A stretch of DNA of 64,000 bases from Calothrix sp. CSU_2_0 (GTDB lineage: Bacteria; Cyanobacteriota; Cyanobacteriia; Cyanobacteriales; Nostocaceae). The notes below the pieces were generated by a model. The model was not told the DNA's origin and made no database searches. It was given only the letters and a program-made list of their open reading frames with translations. The stretch lies in contig JAAUPE010000014.1 in NCBI GenBank assembly GCA_012034595.1, forward strand, positions 1 to 64,000, read 5' to 3'. Shown piece after piece: positions 1 to 11,004 of the stretch. How positions within the stretch are numbered: position 1 is the first letter of the stretch; every line of letters starts with the position of its first letter. Position numbers and translations under genes: made by a program.

Positions 1-38
1 AAGTCCCAATCCCCAATCCCCAATCCCATCCCCAATTT
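1..38. repeat. Short tandem repeat, CCCCAAT type
   Basis: About five copies of a heptamer-like unit (ccccaat/tcccaat). The same word forms arrays at 26109-26149, 31275-31316 and 63755-63828, always just outside or at the end of a gene. Here the ATPase frame reads through it. Confidence 0.8.
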
Positions 39-2911
39 CTAAACGTTCCTCTTACCCATGATGCGGAAGAAGATTTTTCACCTTCAATCCAAACAAACAT
101 TAAGGCACTAAAGCCGATACAAATCCATAATTGGGTGCTGTCGAGTTCGTGGGTTCCAAAAAATGCTCGTAAAGGTGGGACATAAATTAGCATTAATTGC
201 AAAGCTGAGGTGACGACAACAGCCCCCAATACATAAGGATTGGATAATGGATTCATTTCGATAATTAAGCGGTTATTGGAACGAATTGCGATCGCATGTC
301 CCATTTGCGCTAAACACAAAGTCGTAAATACCATTGTTTTCCAAGAATCGGGTTGGGGATATCCCGGTTGATGGGTGTAGTTATATGCCCATGCCATCAT
401 CGCGATCGTAATAATTGCAAATACAATCCCAATCCGAATCATGTAGGAACCCAAACCGCGAGCAAATATACTTTCACGGGGACTAAATGGGGGACGTTTC
501 ATCACGTCGGGTTCGGGTGGTTCCACGGCTAATGCTAAAGCTGGTAAACCGTCTGTAACCAGGTTCATCCATAAAATTTGTAATGGACTCAAGGGAACCC
601 CACCCAAACCTAGTAATGGTGCTGCTGCTACCGTCAGAACTTCACCAATATTACTACCGAGAATATACTTAATAAATCGGCGAATATTAGTATAAACTAC
701 CCGACCTTCCTTGGTCGCTGCCACAATCGTCGCAAAATTATCGTCGAGCAAAATCATGTCGCTGGCTTCTTTGCTGACATCGGTTCCCGTAATCCCCATC
801 GCAATCCCAATATCAGCTTGTTTCAACGCGGGAGCATCGTTGACACCATCCCCCGTCATCGCCACAAACCGACCACGACGTTGCAAAGCTTGGACGATGC
901 GTAATTTATGTTCCGGGGCAACCCTGGCATAAATACTCACCAAATCAACCTGCTGCTCAAGTTCTTGGTCGCTCATTTTCTGTAATTCCTGACCGATGAG
1001 AACGCGGTCATTGTCACCTTGAGCAATGCCTAAATCTTTGGCGATCGCACGGGCAGTTAATTGGTGGTCTCCTGTAATCATCACGGGACGAATTCCCGCA
1101 TCGCGACATTCTTGGACGGCAGATCGAACTTCCGGACGGGGTGCGTCGAGCATTCCTACCAAACCCAACCAAACTAATTCCTGCTCGGATACTTCATCGC
1201 TACCTTCGGGGGGAACTTCGGTGAGTGGTTTGTAAGCAAATCCCAAAACCCGCAAACCATTACTCGCCATGTTGTCGTTTTCGGCGAGAACCACCTTGCG
1301 GATATCGTCAGTTAAATTGATAAATTGCTTGCCATTATCGATAAATTGACAACGAGCTAACACCAATTCGGGCGAACCCTTGGTAAACATCAGATATCGC
1401 TCATCTTTGACGCGATTTTTGAGCATTGGGTCGAGATTTCCCACCAATGAACCCGTATCAACTGGCTCCATTTTGGCAATAATACTCATCCGTTTGCGTT
1501 CCGATGAAAAAGGAAATTCCCGAACACGGGGTAATTTACTGTCCCACTGGTCTTTTTCAATCCCACCCTTGGCAGCTAATGTTACTAAAGCACCTTCCGT
1601 AGGGTCGCCTAAAATTGTCCACTGTCCATCTTTGTGTTGTAGCAACGAGTCATTACATGTAGCGCAAGCGACCAACAAAGCGGAGACTGCGGGATGGTCT
1701 TCCAAGGAAACTTGTCTGCCACCTAACTTAAATTCCCCTTGGGGTACATAGCCTTCCCCCGTCACTTGGAAAGCTTGGTGATTGGTAAATACCTTTTGCA
1801 CCACCATTTTGTTTTGGGTTAAAGTTCCAGTTTTATCCGAACAAATTGTCGTTACCGAACCCAATGTTTCCACCGCAGGTAGTTTGCGAATGAGGGCATT
1901 ACGTCTAACCATACGCTGGGTTCCTAAAGCCAACGTTACAGTAATTACAGCAGGTAAACCTTCAGGTACAACTGCTACAGCCATCGACAGGGAAACTTCA
2001 ACAAGTTCCCGAAATCGCTCCAAAAGTAGATTTCCAGTTATGCCAGTGGCAAAAGCGTGAATCATCCCACCGATAATGACGATCGCGACCAAAATTAGCG
2101 AACCTGTAACTAGAACATTACCGAGTTGGGTCATTCGCTGCTGGAGGGGAGTCGGTTCGCTTTGCACCGATTGCAGCATTTCGGCGATTCTTCCCAGTTC
2201 GGTTGTCATTCCCGTATTGGTGACGAGAACCTTAGCACGTCCCTGGAGAACCTCAGTACCTTGGAAAACCAAATTAATGCGATCGCCCAAAGCCGAATCT
2301 TCAGGTAAAGTCAACTCAGCTTGCTTATTTACAGCCTCAGCTTCCCCCGTGAGGGCAGACTCACGAATTTGCAGGTTTGATTGTTCGATAATCCGTCCAT
2401 CTGCGGATACCTGTACCCCCGCTTCCAGGAGCATGATATCCCCAGGCACTAAATCCTTGCCTGCGATTTCTACCTGCGTGCCGTTGCGAATGACTCGAAC
2501 ATTGGGGGAAGATAGTTTCTTCAGAGCTGCTAAGGCTTGTTCGGCACGGCTTTCTTGAACGTAACCCAAAATCCCATTCAAAATCACGATCGCTAAAATT
2601 GCGATCGTGTCCTTAAATGGGAATTCACCCGCAGCCAGTTTTTTCTGAAAATCGAGTAAATCGAGAAACCCAGAAATTAGGGCAACTGCAATCAGCATCA
2701 ACAACATAATGTTCTTGAACTGATCCACCAAAATTTCCCAAGAACTGCGACCACCGGATTCTTCTAGTTCGTTCGGTCCATATTTCTGTAACCGTTGTTG
2801 AACTTCTTCTTTAGTTAAACCCGTGTCTGCGCTAGTCGATAGCTGTTGCAATGCTAAATTGGGTTCTAAACTATGCCACACGGCGTTATCAGGCAGAGAA
2901 TGAGCAGACAT
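1..2911 (-). CDS. P2-type Ca2+-transporting ATPase, C-terminus cut by window edge
   Basis: ATP-driven cation pump of the inner or thylakoid membrane, PacL/SERCA-like. Reading down from the ATG at 2911 I see the N-terminal cation-ATPase region, the TGE actuator loop (SALTGEAEA), the M4 motif PEGLP, and the phosphorylation motif [13 protein letters not shown] with the acceptor Asp at residue 359. Near the end are SNIGE and [12 protein letters not shown]. These carry the Asn/Glu and Asn/Thr/Asp residues that coordinate Ca2+ in SERCA M5 and M6, so Ca2+ (or Mn2+) is favoured over heavy metals or Na+/K+. About 970 residues lie inside the window, already full length for the family, but no stop occurs before position 1. 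The frame runs into a CCCCAAT-type repeat and gives a Gly/Trp-rich tail. Divergent from the 3213 gene. Confidence 0.93.
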   Translation of the reverse strand, partial: MSAHSLPDNAVWHSLEPNLALQQLSTSADTGLTKEEVQQRLQKYGPNELEESGGRSSWEILVDQFKNIMLLMLIAVALISGFLDLLDFQKKLAAGEFPFKDTIAILAIVILNGILGYVQESRAEQALAALKKLSSPNVRVIRNGTQVEIAGKDLVPGDIMLLEAGVQVSADGRIIEQSNLQIRESALTGEAEAVNKQAELTLPEDSALGDRINLVFQGTEVLQGRAKVLVTNTGMTTELGRIAEMLQSVQSEPTPLQQRMTQLGNVLVTGSLILVAIVIIGGMIHAFATGITGNLLLERFRELVEVSLSMAVAVVPEGLPAVITVTLALGTQRMVRRNALIRKLPAVETLGSVTTICSDKTGTLTQNKMVVQKVFTNHQAFQVTGEGYVPQGEFKLGGRQVSLEDHPAVSALLVACATCNDSLLQHKDGQWTILGDPTEGALVTLAAKGGIEKDQWDSKLPRVREFPFSSERKRMSIIAKMEPVDTGSLVGNLDPMLKNRVKDERYLMFTKGSPELVLARCQFIDNGKQFINLTDDIRKVVLAENDNMASNGLRVLGFAYKPLTEVPPEGSDEVSEQELVWLGLVGMLDAPRPEVRSAVQECRDAGIRPVMITGDHQLTARAIAKDLGIAQGDNDRVLIGQELQKMSDQELEQQVDLVSIYARVAPEHKLRIVQALQRRGRFVAMTGDGVNDAPALKQADIGIAMGITGTDVSKEASDMILLDDNFATIVAATKEGRVVYTNIRRFIKYILGSNIGEVLTVAAAPLLGLGGVPLSPLQILWMNLVTDGLPALALAVEPPEPDVMKRPPFSPRESIFARGLGSYMIRIGIVFAIITIAMMAWAYNYTHQPGYPQPDSWKTMVFTTLCLAQMGHAIAIRSNNRLIIEMNPLSNPYVLGAVVVTSALQLMLIYVPPLRAFFGTHELDSTQLWICIGFSALMFVWIEGEKSSSASWVRGTFRNWGWDWGLGIGT

Positions 2912-3212
2912 CGTATAAGTCACAAGGATTTAGTTACAAGTTTCAATCATAATTTAGTCAGGGCTGGAAAACCATCAACTAAAGTTACACTGGGATGGTC
3001 ATAGATAAGTATCTATGTATAAGTGCTATTTGGGAGCTATTGCTGACATTTACTAGTTTCGGATTCTCAAATACTTAAGTAATATGGGCAAGCAATAGTA
3101 AAATGTAGCACTTAAAGGGTGAGATGATAGGCTACCAAGTCTGAAAAAAGTATGTCAGGACATTACTTAATTGATTTCAGACTAATTCAACCTGTGAGTA
3201 AATAAGTTTATT
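2912..3212. other. Divergent intergenic region
   Basis: 301 bases between the divergent Ca2+-ATPase and transglutaminase-like genes, so it must hold both promoters. I see no convincing operator, hairpin or RNA gene. Confidence 0.5.
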
Positions 3213-4883
3213 ATGAGTTTTGCACTATTGGGTTTGACTGCTAACAAAATGTTTGGGCAAAAGATAATTCGACCATTATCTGCAAGCGCGATTTATGGAA
3301 TTACCTTCATTAAGGATACACTCATCGCGATTGACCAAAGAAAGGGATTTCTACTAGAAATAGACCCACTATCAAACAATACTAAAATTTTAAATCCGCA
3401 CCAAGTACAAGAGTTTACAGATGTGACTGGTATTTCCCTCTGGGAAGATAAACTGTGGGTGACAAGAAAAAATAGTGTTTATTCATGCAATCTTAATTCA
3501 TTAGCTTTAGAGCATTTTATTACTTTGCCATACCCCGCAGATGGGATTGCAGTTTGGGGGTCAACAGTTTATGTCAGTTGTCAAAAGCTAGGTGGAATCC
3601 TCATTTTTGATAGTAATTCCCGCAAACAGATTACCCAATTTTATGCTCCTGGGGTGGGAGTCGAAAATTTAGCCGTGAGCGAAGAAACACTTTGGGTTTG
3701 CGATCGCACCGAACAAAGTGTTTATGCCATCGATCGTGCTACTGGAGAAATTCAATTTAGCGTTCTCACCCCATTTGAATCACCAACGGGTATTGCTATC
3801 CATAGCGACTCAGAAAGCAGCGAAAAAACTCTTTACATCGCTTATGCATCGGAAGAAGTCTATATTCGCGACAATCCCAATGCTGACCCCAGTCAAGAAA
3901 TAGCATACCGCGATAAAACCTTTATCCATCCCCTCAATTACTATTACGACCCTCAAAAACGTTTTGCCCTTTCCAACGGCTACCGGATTGAAATGTCCTA
4001 TGTTGAGGAAATAGCCCCCCTTGAAGAAGTTCATATCACCGATTTAGAATGGCACATAGCCCTTCCCAGCGACACCGACCGTCAAAAAGTCGTCAGCGTC
4101 GAATCTATCGGTTTACCCTTCAGCGAACAAATTACCGACGGACAGCGAGTTGCGGTCTTTAAATTCGATACCCTCACCCCCGGAGAACGCCATATATTCG
4201 GCTGGAAAGCAATTCTCGAAGTGCGTGGCATCAAATACCGCATCACACCCCGCGAAGTCGAAAATATCCCCGAACTAACTGAAGAATTCCAAACCCGTTA
4301 CCTGCTGGATAATGACGAATTATCTATGGACAAGGGTATAGTTATCCGTGCTGCACGGGATGCAGTCGGTAGCGAAACAAACCTACTACGGAAAATGTAC
4401 AATATCCGTAATTACGTTTATGACCAGCTTTCCTATGGCATCAAACCGTACATTGATACACCCGATACCGTACTCGAACGTGGAGTTGGTTCTTGTGGTG
4501 AGTATGTGGGTGTATTACTAGCATTATGCCGCTTGAATGGCATTGCTTGTCGCACCGTGGGACGTTACAAATGCCCAAATGCAGCCGAACACCAAAACGT
4601 ACCCCTAGAACCAGAATTTAACCATGTTTGGTTAGAATTTTACATCCCTGGGTTTGGCTGGTTACCAATGGAATCGAATCCCGATGATTTAGGTTACGAA
4701 AGCGCTCACCCAACCCGCTTTTTCATGGGTTTGTGCTGGTATCATGTCGAAATCGGTAAAGGCATTTCCTTTGAAAGCATGATGAGCAAAGGTGTCAGAC
4801 TCAAAAAAGAAGACATTGCGATCGGGGATTTAGCCATAAACCATATTCGCTTCACAATTCTTGACGAATTACCACCACTTTAG
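3213..4883 (+). CDS. Beta-propeller plus transglutaminase-like protein
   Basis: A 556-residue protein. Residues about 25-230 form repeated strands of the NHL/SMP-30 propeller kind (DGIAVWGSTVYVS, ENLAVSEETLWVCD, TGIAIHSDSE). Residues about 370-540 are a transglutaminase-like (papain-fold) domain. Its likely nucleophile is Cys428 in GSCGEY and its likely His is His471 in NHVWLEFY. At the usual Asp position the sequence is ESNPDD, with Asn489 where family members often have Asp. Such domains act as proteases, peptidases or cross-linkers; the substrate here is unknown. There is no clear signal peptide, so a cytoplasmic location is likely. The ATG at 3213 has only a weak ribosome site. The domain fusion is visible, and the function is inferred from the fold alone. 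Confidence 0.8.
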   Translation: MSFALLGLTANKMFGQKIIRPLSASAIYGITFIKDTLIAIDQRKGFLLEIDPLSNNTKILNPHQVQEFTDVTGISLWEDKLWVTRKNSVYSCNLNSLALEHFITLPYPADGIAVWGSTVYVSCQKLGGILIFDSNSRKQITQFYAPGVGVENLAVSEETLWVCDRTEQSVYAIDRATGEIQFSVLTPFESPTGIAIHSDSESSEKTLYIAYASEEVYIRDNPNADPSQEIAYRDKTFIHPLNYYYDPQKRFALSNGYRIEMSYVEEIAPLEEVHITDLEWHIALPSDTDRQKVVSVESIGLPFSEQITDGQRVAVFKFDTLTPGERHIFGWKAILEVRGIKYRITPREVENIPELTEEFQTRYLLDNDELSMDKGIVIRAARDAVGSETNLLRKMYNIRNYVYDQLSYGIKPYIDTPDTVLERGVGSCGEYVGVLLALCRLNGIACRTVGRYKCPNAAEHQNVPLEPEFNHVWLEFYIPGFGWLPMESNPDDLGYESAHPTRFFMGLCWYHVEIGKGISFESMMSKGVRLKKEDIAIGDLAINHIRFTILDELPPL

Positions 4884-5391
4884 AATTTCCCACCAATATA
4901 TCGGGAGATTAAGGGGGTAAATCCATGAGAACAGCAAAATATCCTACTTCCATCCACTTTTATTAACAATTTATCTTTTGATACTAAAGCTTAACTTCTA
5001 CTTGATTAAATGTGTAAGGGTTATAGCTTAACGTGTGAAATGTGATAGTTATTGATGGCTTAATCAAAGCAACTCTCTACCGAGCGAGGATATCAAAGGT
5101 GAGATGTTGCGGTTTTATGTGGGTAATTAACCAAAATGATATTAAACCATATCTACTTTGAAAACTGTAGTTTTGCAAGTTGGGTGCAGCGTATAGCGAA
5201 ACCCAACATAGTATATCTATAGTTTTCAATGTGGACGGGGTTCAGTTAAATTTAGTAACCAATCTTGATGAAAATTTCCTATATACTCTCTCAATACTCA
5301 ATTTATTTAAAAAGCAAAAAATAATTCCCAAAATAAAGATAAATAACGTGATTCTCGATGAAATCATTAACTTAAATACGGTGAAAGCAAA
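4884..5391. other. AT-rich intergenic region with a small hairpin
   Basis: About 500 bases with no convincing gene. A GTTGGGT...ACCCAAC hairpin lies at 5179-5207, a common cyanobacterial intergenic repeat. A 71-codon frame starting TTG at 5180 and ending at 5395, overlapping the next gene by four bases, begins inside that hairpin. I treat it as doubtful. Confidence 0.5.
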
Positions 5392-6677
5392 GTGAGTAAT
5401 TTGATAAATCCTTATTATCCAAATATTCTTCCCGAAGAACAGAAGATATATCAACATTTGCTTCATTTAGTACAAGTCGAATCTCCTAATGAAATGATTG
5501 GGCGTTTTCGCTCTCTATTTATCGAAGGAATCAACTATCCTGAGTCTGATGTTATCGCAATTCTCGACCAAATTACAGCATCACCAAAAGCCGAACAGGA
5601 ATTTCAGTTTTTTCTCAATCGTTGTTGCCATATTTTGATTAATCGATGGCACATGCAACCCCAACTACATAATGCAATCCCGGAACTAATAGAACTTTTT
5701 CAATCTCCACCTTCTCGACATAAAATTACTAGTTTTCGCGAAAAAGCTATTCGTCGCTTACACGAGCTAATTAAACAATTTATCCAAAGTGAACAATATA
5801 CGATACTACGGAGATTAACGCAGGTAATCGCGCAGCCAGATTCACAAAGACACGAACAGAAACAGTTAATCACATTGATGCGTCGCTACCCATATTTGTA
5901 CGAACATTGCTTATTAACAGAAAATTCGACTTTTGAGCATCAATGGACTATCAAAAAATTAAATCGGAAGTTCAGAAGAAATTTGAACTTGATTTATCGC
6001 GGTATGTAACTTACCAAGTAAGATGCCATCAAATAAATCAAATTGATTCTGTTGTTGAAAAAAATCGAATAATTCAACCTGTTACGAACCCTACTTTACT
6101 AACTGAAACAAAGCTAAATGCTAGCATCCAACAATTTATTGGCAAAGTTGAAGGAGACTATTCTTATCAAGAATACGCACAGCTATTTTTAAATTACAGT
6201 ACTCAAGCTTCTTGTTTTGCTGCATTCAAAGATGATTTGTATGAATACTTGATTTCAGGTATTGATTTCGACTATGGAAAGCGACAATTTCATCAACGTT
6301 TGTACAAACAACTGCAAAATACCTTAGCAGATGCAGATGAATATAAACTTGATGATTTTTTATTAGTCAGAACTTGCAGTCAACTACTTAACTTTTTAGT
6401 CGTGGAAAGTCAGATTTCACCACAGCATTTTACGTTTATTGATTTAATCGCTAATCAAGGTACGTTAGTGACTACAGGTTTGCTACTCAAGATTATACTA
6501 ATTTGTCACAAGATTAAACCATATTTAACAAAGAGATTGGCAATTTTGTTTAATCATTATGAGTCAGTAACAACAAGCGGAATTCTTTGGTTAGTGGAAA
6601 CTCTGGAACAGTTGAATGTTGCTTATAGTATTCATTTTGGGAATACCGACTTGTCTTACTTTAAACAGATTGTTTAG
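5392..6677 (+). pseudogene. Conserved helical protein of unknown function, split by a one-base frameshift
   Basis: Two overlapping frames (5392-6009 and 5943-6677) look like one gene. The first frame ends after QWTIKKLNRKFRRN. The other frame offers IKSEVQKKFELDLSRYVTYQV at the same point. The junction is a run of six A at 5953-5958, and a seventh A would join the two into a 428-residue protein reading TIKKIKSEVQKKFEL. The start is GTG at 5392. The predicted product is helical, without signal peptide or recognisable motif. I recognise no function; the pattern resembles cyanobacterial conserved hypotheticals. The break may be a sequencing error (see findings). Convergent with the 6750 gene. 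Confidence 0.7.
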
Positions 6678-6690
6678 TAACTCCTCAGCT

Positions 6691-6744
6691 AGAGACTTAT
6701 AATGTCACACAACAACAAAGATTATCTGTTACATATAAGTCTCT
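6691..6744. terminator. Inverted repeat between convergent genes
   Basis: Perfect 11-base arms AGAGACTTATA (6691-6701) and TATAAGTCTCT (6734-6744) around a 32-base loop. It lies between the stops of two convergent genes, so a bidirectional terminator or mRNA-end structure is plausible. It lacks a GC-rich stem and a long T-run, so an intrinsic terminator is not certain. Confidence 0.4.
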
Positions 6745-6749
6745 TCATT

Positions 6750-7253
6750 TTAACTTTGATTTACAATCTCTTCTAACTTTTCGATCAATGCTTTTGCTAA
6801 GTCAAATAAATCAATTCGATTATTCTGAAGATGAATATTCTCAATACTAATATCTTGGTTATTTTCCCGATCGCTAAAAAGAGCAATTAGCATATCTTTA
6901 ACTGCAAAAAGCTTTTCTGCTTCTGTTGCTGCGAGAGATTTCTCCAACTCAACGGCAATTTCTGAAAGCAATATTGATTTATTTATATTTTCTAGGTTAA
7001 CTCTTTCTATCTTATCTCTAAGTCTTATAGCTATTAAATCATCACTTTCTAAAAACCTTAAAATAGATTCTAAAACAGTTTCTTCCTGGTTTATATCCCA
7101 ATCTTCCAACCATTTACCATCAACATCTTCATAATATAAATAAGCGGCATCAAGTCCATGCTTAATAATATCATCTTGTAATTTTTGAGCCGCTTCTACA
7201 GCATGTAAAAAATTTTCTACTCGTTGTTGGCGATCGCTTGTTTCTTCTAACAT
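6750..7253 (-). CDS. Unknown acidic helical protein
   Basis: A 167-residue acidic protein predicted to be mostly helical (for example SEIAVELEKSLAATEAEKLF), without signal peptide, membrane segment or known motif. It lies 105 bases downstream of the 7359 gene on the same strand, so the two may be co-transcribed. I do not recognise a family. Confidence 0.55.
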   Translation of the reverse strand: MLEETSDRQQRVENFLHAVEAAQKLQDDIIKHGLDAAYLYYEDVDGKWLEDWDINQEETVLESILRFLESDDLIAIRLRDKIERVNLENINKSILLSEIAVELEKSLAATEAEKLFAVKDMLIALFSDRENNQDISIENIHLQNNRIDLFDLAKALIEKLEEIVNQS

Positions 7254-7358
7254 AATGCCTTTTCTTTTTAGCTAGTATTCTAAATAGTATTACTATCCAA
7301 TCCAGTACTGAAAAAGACCAACAATTGGGCTATTTAATTTTTAGATATTTAATTAAGT

Positions 7359-8054
7359 TTATACATTAAATTTTAAATAAACACCGAGATGAAGGCGATC
7401 GCTATTATGAAGCGAAATATTGACTATCCGATTTACAAAGTCATCTACATTCGGATTGTAGCTTAAAAATAATCCTCGTTCTACCCCCCAAAACTGTAAA
7501 CTCACTTTCCAATCATCTAGCTTTTGCTGAGAATATTCATCCGCAAGGCTAGTAAATTGAATACATAGAGGTTTCTCTTGTCTATTGCTAATAATTATAT
7601 CGGTTGCCATTGATAAGTCTGCTATGTAGCGTTGCACAATACTACCATTTTGCTTGTTAATACTGTTAGAAATAGATTGGATTAAATTGTTATCTTGGTG
7701 ACAGAATTTTCCAGCCATAAGTTTTTGTTTCCAAATGTAAAATTTGGGATCATATTCGCTTAACCATCTGGGAAATAAATCACTGTACCAATATCTAAGA
7801 GTTGGGTTTAATGCATTAATTGCATCTTGTTGTTCGTCTTTTGACACTAAAGCTTGAAATTTGAGCCAAGCATCTGCATCTAAAATTATTTGTAATAAAA
7901 ATAAACTTAGCAAAGGCTTTGCAGTTAGGGAACCTGGTTTGACATTCTTTACCCAACGATTTATTTCCTCCAGTCTTTTCGCTAAGTTGGGTTCAATGAT
8001 AGATGCTTCTCGAACAAGTGACTGAAGTTTCTCTTTTATTTCTTGTGCCTGCAA
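7359..8054 (-). CDS. Unknown protein, possibly with a degenerate nuclease-like fold
   Basis: A 231-residue soluble protein. Its second half (ATDIIISNRQEKPLCIQFTS followed by WKVSLQFWGVERGLFLSYNP) has the strand-helix layout of restriction-endonuclease-like domains. However, the expected (D/E)xK is replaced by a Q-F-T sequence, so activity is doubtful. The N-terminal half is helical. It probably forms a two-gene unit with the 6750 gene. Function unknown. Confidence 0.55.
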   Translation of the reverse strand: MQAQEIKEKLQSLVREASIIEPNLAKRLEEINRWVKNVKPGSLTAKPLLSLFLLQIILDADAWLKFQALVSKDEQQDAINALNPTLRYWYSDLFPRWLSEYDPKFYIWKQKLMAGKFCHQDNNLIQSISNSINKQNGSIVQRYIADLSMATDIIISNRQEKPLCIQFTSLADEYSQQKLDDWKVSLQFWGVERGLFLSYNPNVDDFVNRIVNISLHNSDRLHLGVYLKFNV

Positions 8055-8117
8055 AATTACTTTACCTCAGAGAATTCGCTCCTCTTGAGGATTTTATCTG
8101 GAAACGGTGTTGAAGAA

Positions 8118-8252
<135 letters not shown>

Positions 8253-8261
8253 CTTCCTTCT

Positions 8262-9785
8262 TTACCCTTCCAGTTCGGCTTTTTCGTCAGATTTTTCTGG
8301 TTTAAGTAGTGGGAATGCGATCGCATCACGAATACTGGCACAATCGCACAGTAACATGACCAATCTGTCAATCCCAATACCCAATCCACCCGTCGGTGGC
8401 ATCCCATATTCTAAAGCAGTCAAGAAATCCTCATCAACACCTTGCGCTTCCAAATCACCCGCAGCTTTACGTGCAGCTTGTGCTTCCAAACGCTGACGTT
8501 GATCGATTGGATCGGTTAACTCGGAAAAACTATTAGCCGTTTCCCTACCAACCATAAATAATTCAAACCGTTCCACCAATCCCAGTTTGTCGCGATGGGG
8601 TTTTGCTAAAGGTGAATTTTCCACTGGATAATCAATTACAAATGTCGGTTGAATTAAGGTTGTTTCTACTTTCTCTTCAAAAGCCAAAACCAACAATTGC
8701 CCAATACTTGTACACTTATCAACACCAGGAATAGCCGCATTTATACATGCAGATTTAGCCTCATCCACAGAACTAAATGCAGCGAAATCTAAGTCAGTAG
8801 ATTCCTTCACCAAATCATGCATTGTCACCCGTCGCCAAGGTGGTGTTAAATTTATACTTTCCCCTTGGTAAGTAATTTCCAATGTCCCAATAATATCTTT
8901 CGCAACGGTGGTAATAATACCCTCCGTTAAATCCATCATGTCATGATAATCAGCGTATGCTTGATAAATCTCAATCGACGTAAATTCTGGGTTGTGACGA
9001 GTCGAAATTCCCTCATTTCGGAAAATTCGTCCCATTTCAAATACTTTCTCAAACCCACCCACAATCAAGCGCTTCAAGTGCAATTCTGTCGCAATACGTA
9101 AATATAATTGAATGTCTAACGTATTGTGATAGGTAATAAATGGACGCGCATCTGCACCACCTGCTTCGGATTGTAATACAGGTGTTTCAATCTCCAAAAA
9201 ATCCCGTTCTTCTAAATAACGTCTAATCCCTGCCGTAATTTGGGCACGACGACGAAACGTTTGCCGTACTTCCGGATTAACAATTAAATCTACATAACGC
9301 TGACGGTAGCGTTTTGCTACATCAGTCAACCCATGCCATTTATCAGGCAATGGTAAAAGGGATTTGGTAAGAATAGAAAATTGTCTGACAAAAACAGATA
9401 ATTCACCTTTTTGAGTTCGTTTAATAGTACCTTTTACACCGATAATATCGCCGACATCAACAAGTTTTTCAATTGTTTTAAAGGCATTTTCAATTGTACC
9501 CGTCATGCCTTCTTCTATGGCTTGTTTTTCTATATAAAGCTGAATTTTGCCAGTTTCGTCTTCCAGGGTACAAAACGCTAGTTTACCCATAAACCTTCTT
9601 GCCATTACTCGTCCAGCAACAGCAACTTGAAAATCAACTTCTTCACCACTGGGTAAGTCTACAAAATTTTCCTGTAATTGTGCGGTGTGATGGGTAGATT
9701 CCCAGTGGTAAGCGTAGGGATTTATCCCTAATTGTCTAAATTGTTCTGCTTTCTCTAGCCTCGTGGCACGGATATCGTCCGACAT
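8262..9785 (-). CDS. lysS: Lysyl-tRNA synthetase, class II
   Basis: Charges tRNA-Lys with lysine in the cytoplasm. The 507-residue length is usual for bacterial LysRS. An N-terminal OB-fold anticodon-binding domain occupies residues about 50-170 ([16 protein letters not shown]). The class II catalytic core follows: motif 2 region [15 protein letters not shown] and motif 3 [13 protein letters not shown] close to the C-terminus. [19 protein letters not shown] is also typical. The ATG at 9785 gives [17 protein letters not shown], the usual start of cyanobacterial LysRS. Followed by simple tandem repeats. Confidence 0.97.
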   Translation of the reverse strand: MSDDIRATRLEKAEQFRQLGINPYAYHWESTHHTAQLQENFVDLPSGEEVDFQVAVAGRVMARRFMGKLAFCTLEDETGKIQLYIEKQAIEEGMTGTIENAFKTIEKLVDVGDIIGVKGTIKRTQKGELSVFVRQFSILTKSLLPLPDKWHGLTDVAKRYRQRYVDLIVNPEVRQTFRRRAQITAGIRRYLEERDFLEIETPVLQSEAGGADARPFITYHNTLDIQLYLRIATELHLKRLIVGGFEKVFEMGRIFRNEGISTRHNPEFTSIEIYQAYADYHDMMDLTEGIITTVAKDIIGTLEITYQGESINLTPPWRRVTMHDLVKESTDLDFAAFSSVDEAKSACINAAIPGVDKCTSIGQLLVLAFEEKVETTLIQPTFVIDYPVENSPLAKPHRDKLGLVERFELFMVGRETANSFSELTDPIDQRQRLEAQAARKAAGDLEAQGVDEDFLTALEYGMPPTGGLGIGIDRLVMLLCDCASIRDAIAFPLLKPEKSDEKAELEG

Positions 9786-11004
9786 GGTTTTAATTAACTT
9801 AAGTTAGGGCAAAGATTAGGCGATTTCCATTAACAAGTCTACCGTCACCGTTGGTTTCGACTTCGCTCAACCAACTAAGGATCGAGAGTTGAGCAAAGCC
9901 GAAAACTCGTCAACCTGGGTATATTCTTTGCCAGAAATCACCTTAATTATAGTGGGAGTTAGGTAGACAGCCAGTGGATTGTTTGCATAGCTTGCCTATT
10001 TTGCTTTTCATCCCCCTTTTATAAGAAACGGCATTCTGGCAATTTTTAACTACTACTTTTTGGTGTACAGGCTTTCAATTATTAAAATTAACCCCTTTAG
10101 GTCTATATTCTTACTTTAAAATCCTTTACAATTAGCAATATCTCTAATTAATTTTTCTTCCGTATAACCACTAGTGACAGCATTGCGTTTTGCAAGCTAG
10201 AAATTAGGGGAAATGAGTGCGTAAGTGTTTCTTTTGTTCTTGCTTTTTCTCGGAAAATATTTAGGTTCGGCTAGAGCCATCTCTCAAAAATGAAGGTAAT
10301 TACTAAAATGTAATAAGTATTAATACTACTAATTATCCAACTATTTACACCATTTTTGATTAGAAAACTGTATTAAGACTAACAGTCTACCGTGAGGAAG
10401 TGTGAAAAGTTAATAAAGGGAGGTTGTTGATTGTTAGTTCCTTGGTGTTAGTGGTTGATGTGGTTAATTTTGACTTTTTGGTATTTTTACTAACACTTAA
10501 CCAGTGAATGGTAATTACCAATCGTTAACAAGAATGCATTTTAATCATTAATATTTTATTAATTTATCTTTACTTTACCGCCTGAAACTTGACAATAAAG
10601 TGAGATGGCTGTGAATCAGTGGTTCCGGAGTCGGTTTCCGTCCCGGCAAACTGATGAACCCGAAGGGTGAGATAAAGATTAAGGAAAAACAATTTTCGTC
10701 TTAAATTTTTAACTTTTGTAACTGCCACCTGACTTGAAAAAGCTAGGAAGTTGAAAATACAGAAGCTTTAAATGAGAAAATCCTCTCATTAAATTTCGAT
10801 ACTAGGCTGTCGTGTGTTTTTACTGAGGGAATCCAGCCTGAGTAGAATGTGAGATATTTGAGGCATCAAGCCCTGTCTGCTTATCGCAGCTTAGTTTTCA
10901 GCGTCTCTAGGAATAGATGTTTTGAAGCCTCTTGTTCCTGAAGATGTTGATAAATTTTGACTGACTGTTTAAAAAATTGTAATCTGATGTATTTCTAAGG
11001 GACT
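9786..11004. other. 1.2-kb non-coding region
   Basis: No credible protein gene. It holds a hairpin repeat (GTTGGTT...AACCAAC, 9850-9875) close to lysS, then AT-rich DNA, then the candidate structured RNA at 10601-10680. A further stem AGGCTG/CAGCCT lies at 10804-10839. A stretch near 10862-10893 resembles the GGCATTAAGC/GCTTATCGCA repeat near 44.85 kb. Most of it may be the leader of the WD40 gene. Confidence 0.6.
10601..10680 (+). ncRNA. Candidate structured RNA or riboswitch-like element with a pseudoknot
   Basis: A GC-rich island in AT-rich DNA. ATCAGT (10615-10620) pairs with ACTGAT (10650-10655). GGTTC (10621-10625) pairs with GAACC (10656-10660). The order 5'-A-B-A'-B' defines an H-type pseudoknot. 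Inside lies the hairpin CGGA (10626-10629) / TCCG (10637-10640). An alternative hairpin ACCC-GAA-GGGT (10658-10668) competes with the second stem, a switch-like arrangement. I could not match it to a riboswitch consensus I know. Strand and function are inferred; the nearest downstream gene is the WD40 gene at 11005. Confidence 0.4.

Noticed and set aside
5180..5395. 71-codon frame overlapping the 5392 gene by four bases
   Set aside because: The only start is a TTG inside a dispersed hairpin. The overlap is suggestive but not enough.
10601..10680. Cobalamin, glutamine, c-di-AMP, fluoride or TPP riboswitch
   Set aside because: I compared the conserved cores I remember for these classes and none fits. 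The element is left as unclassified.
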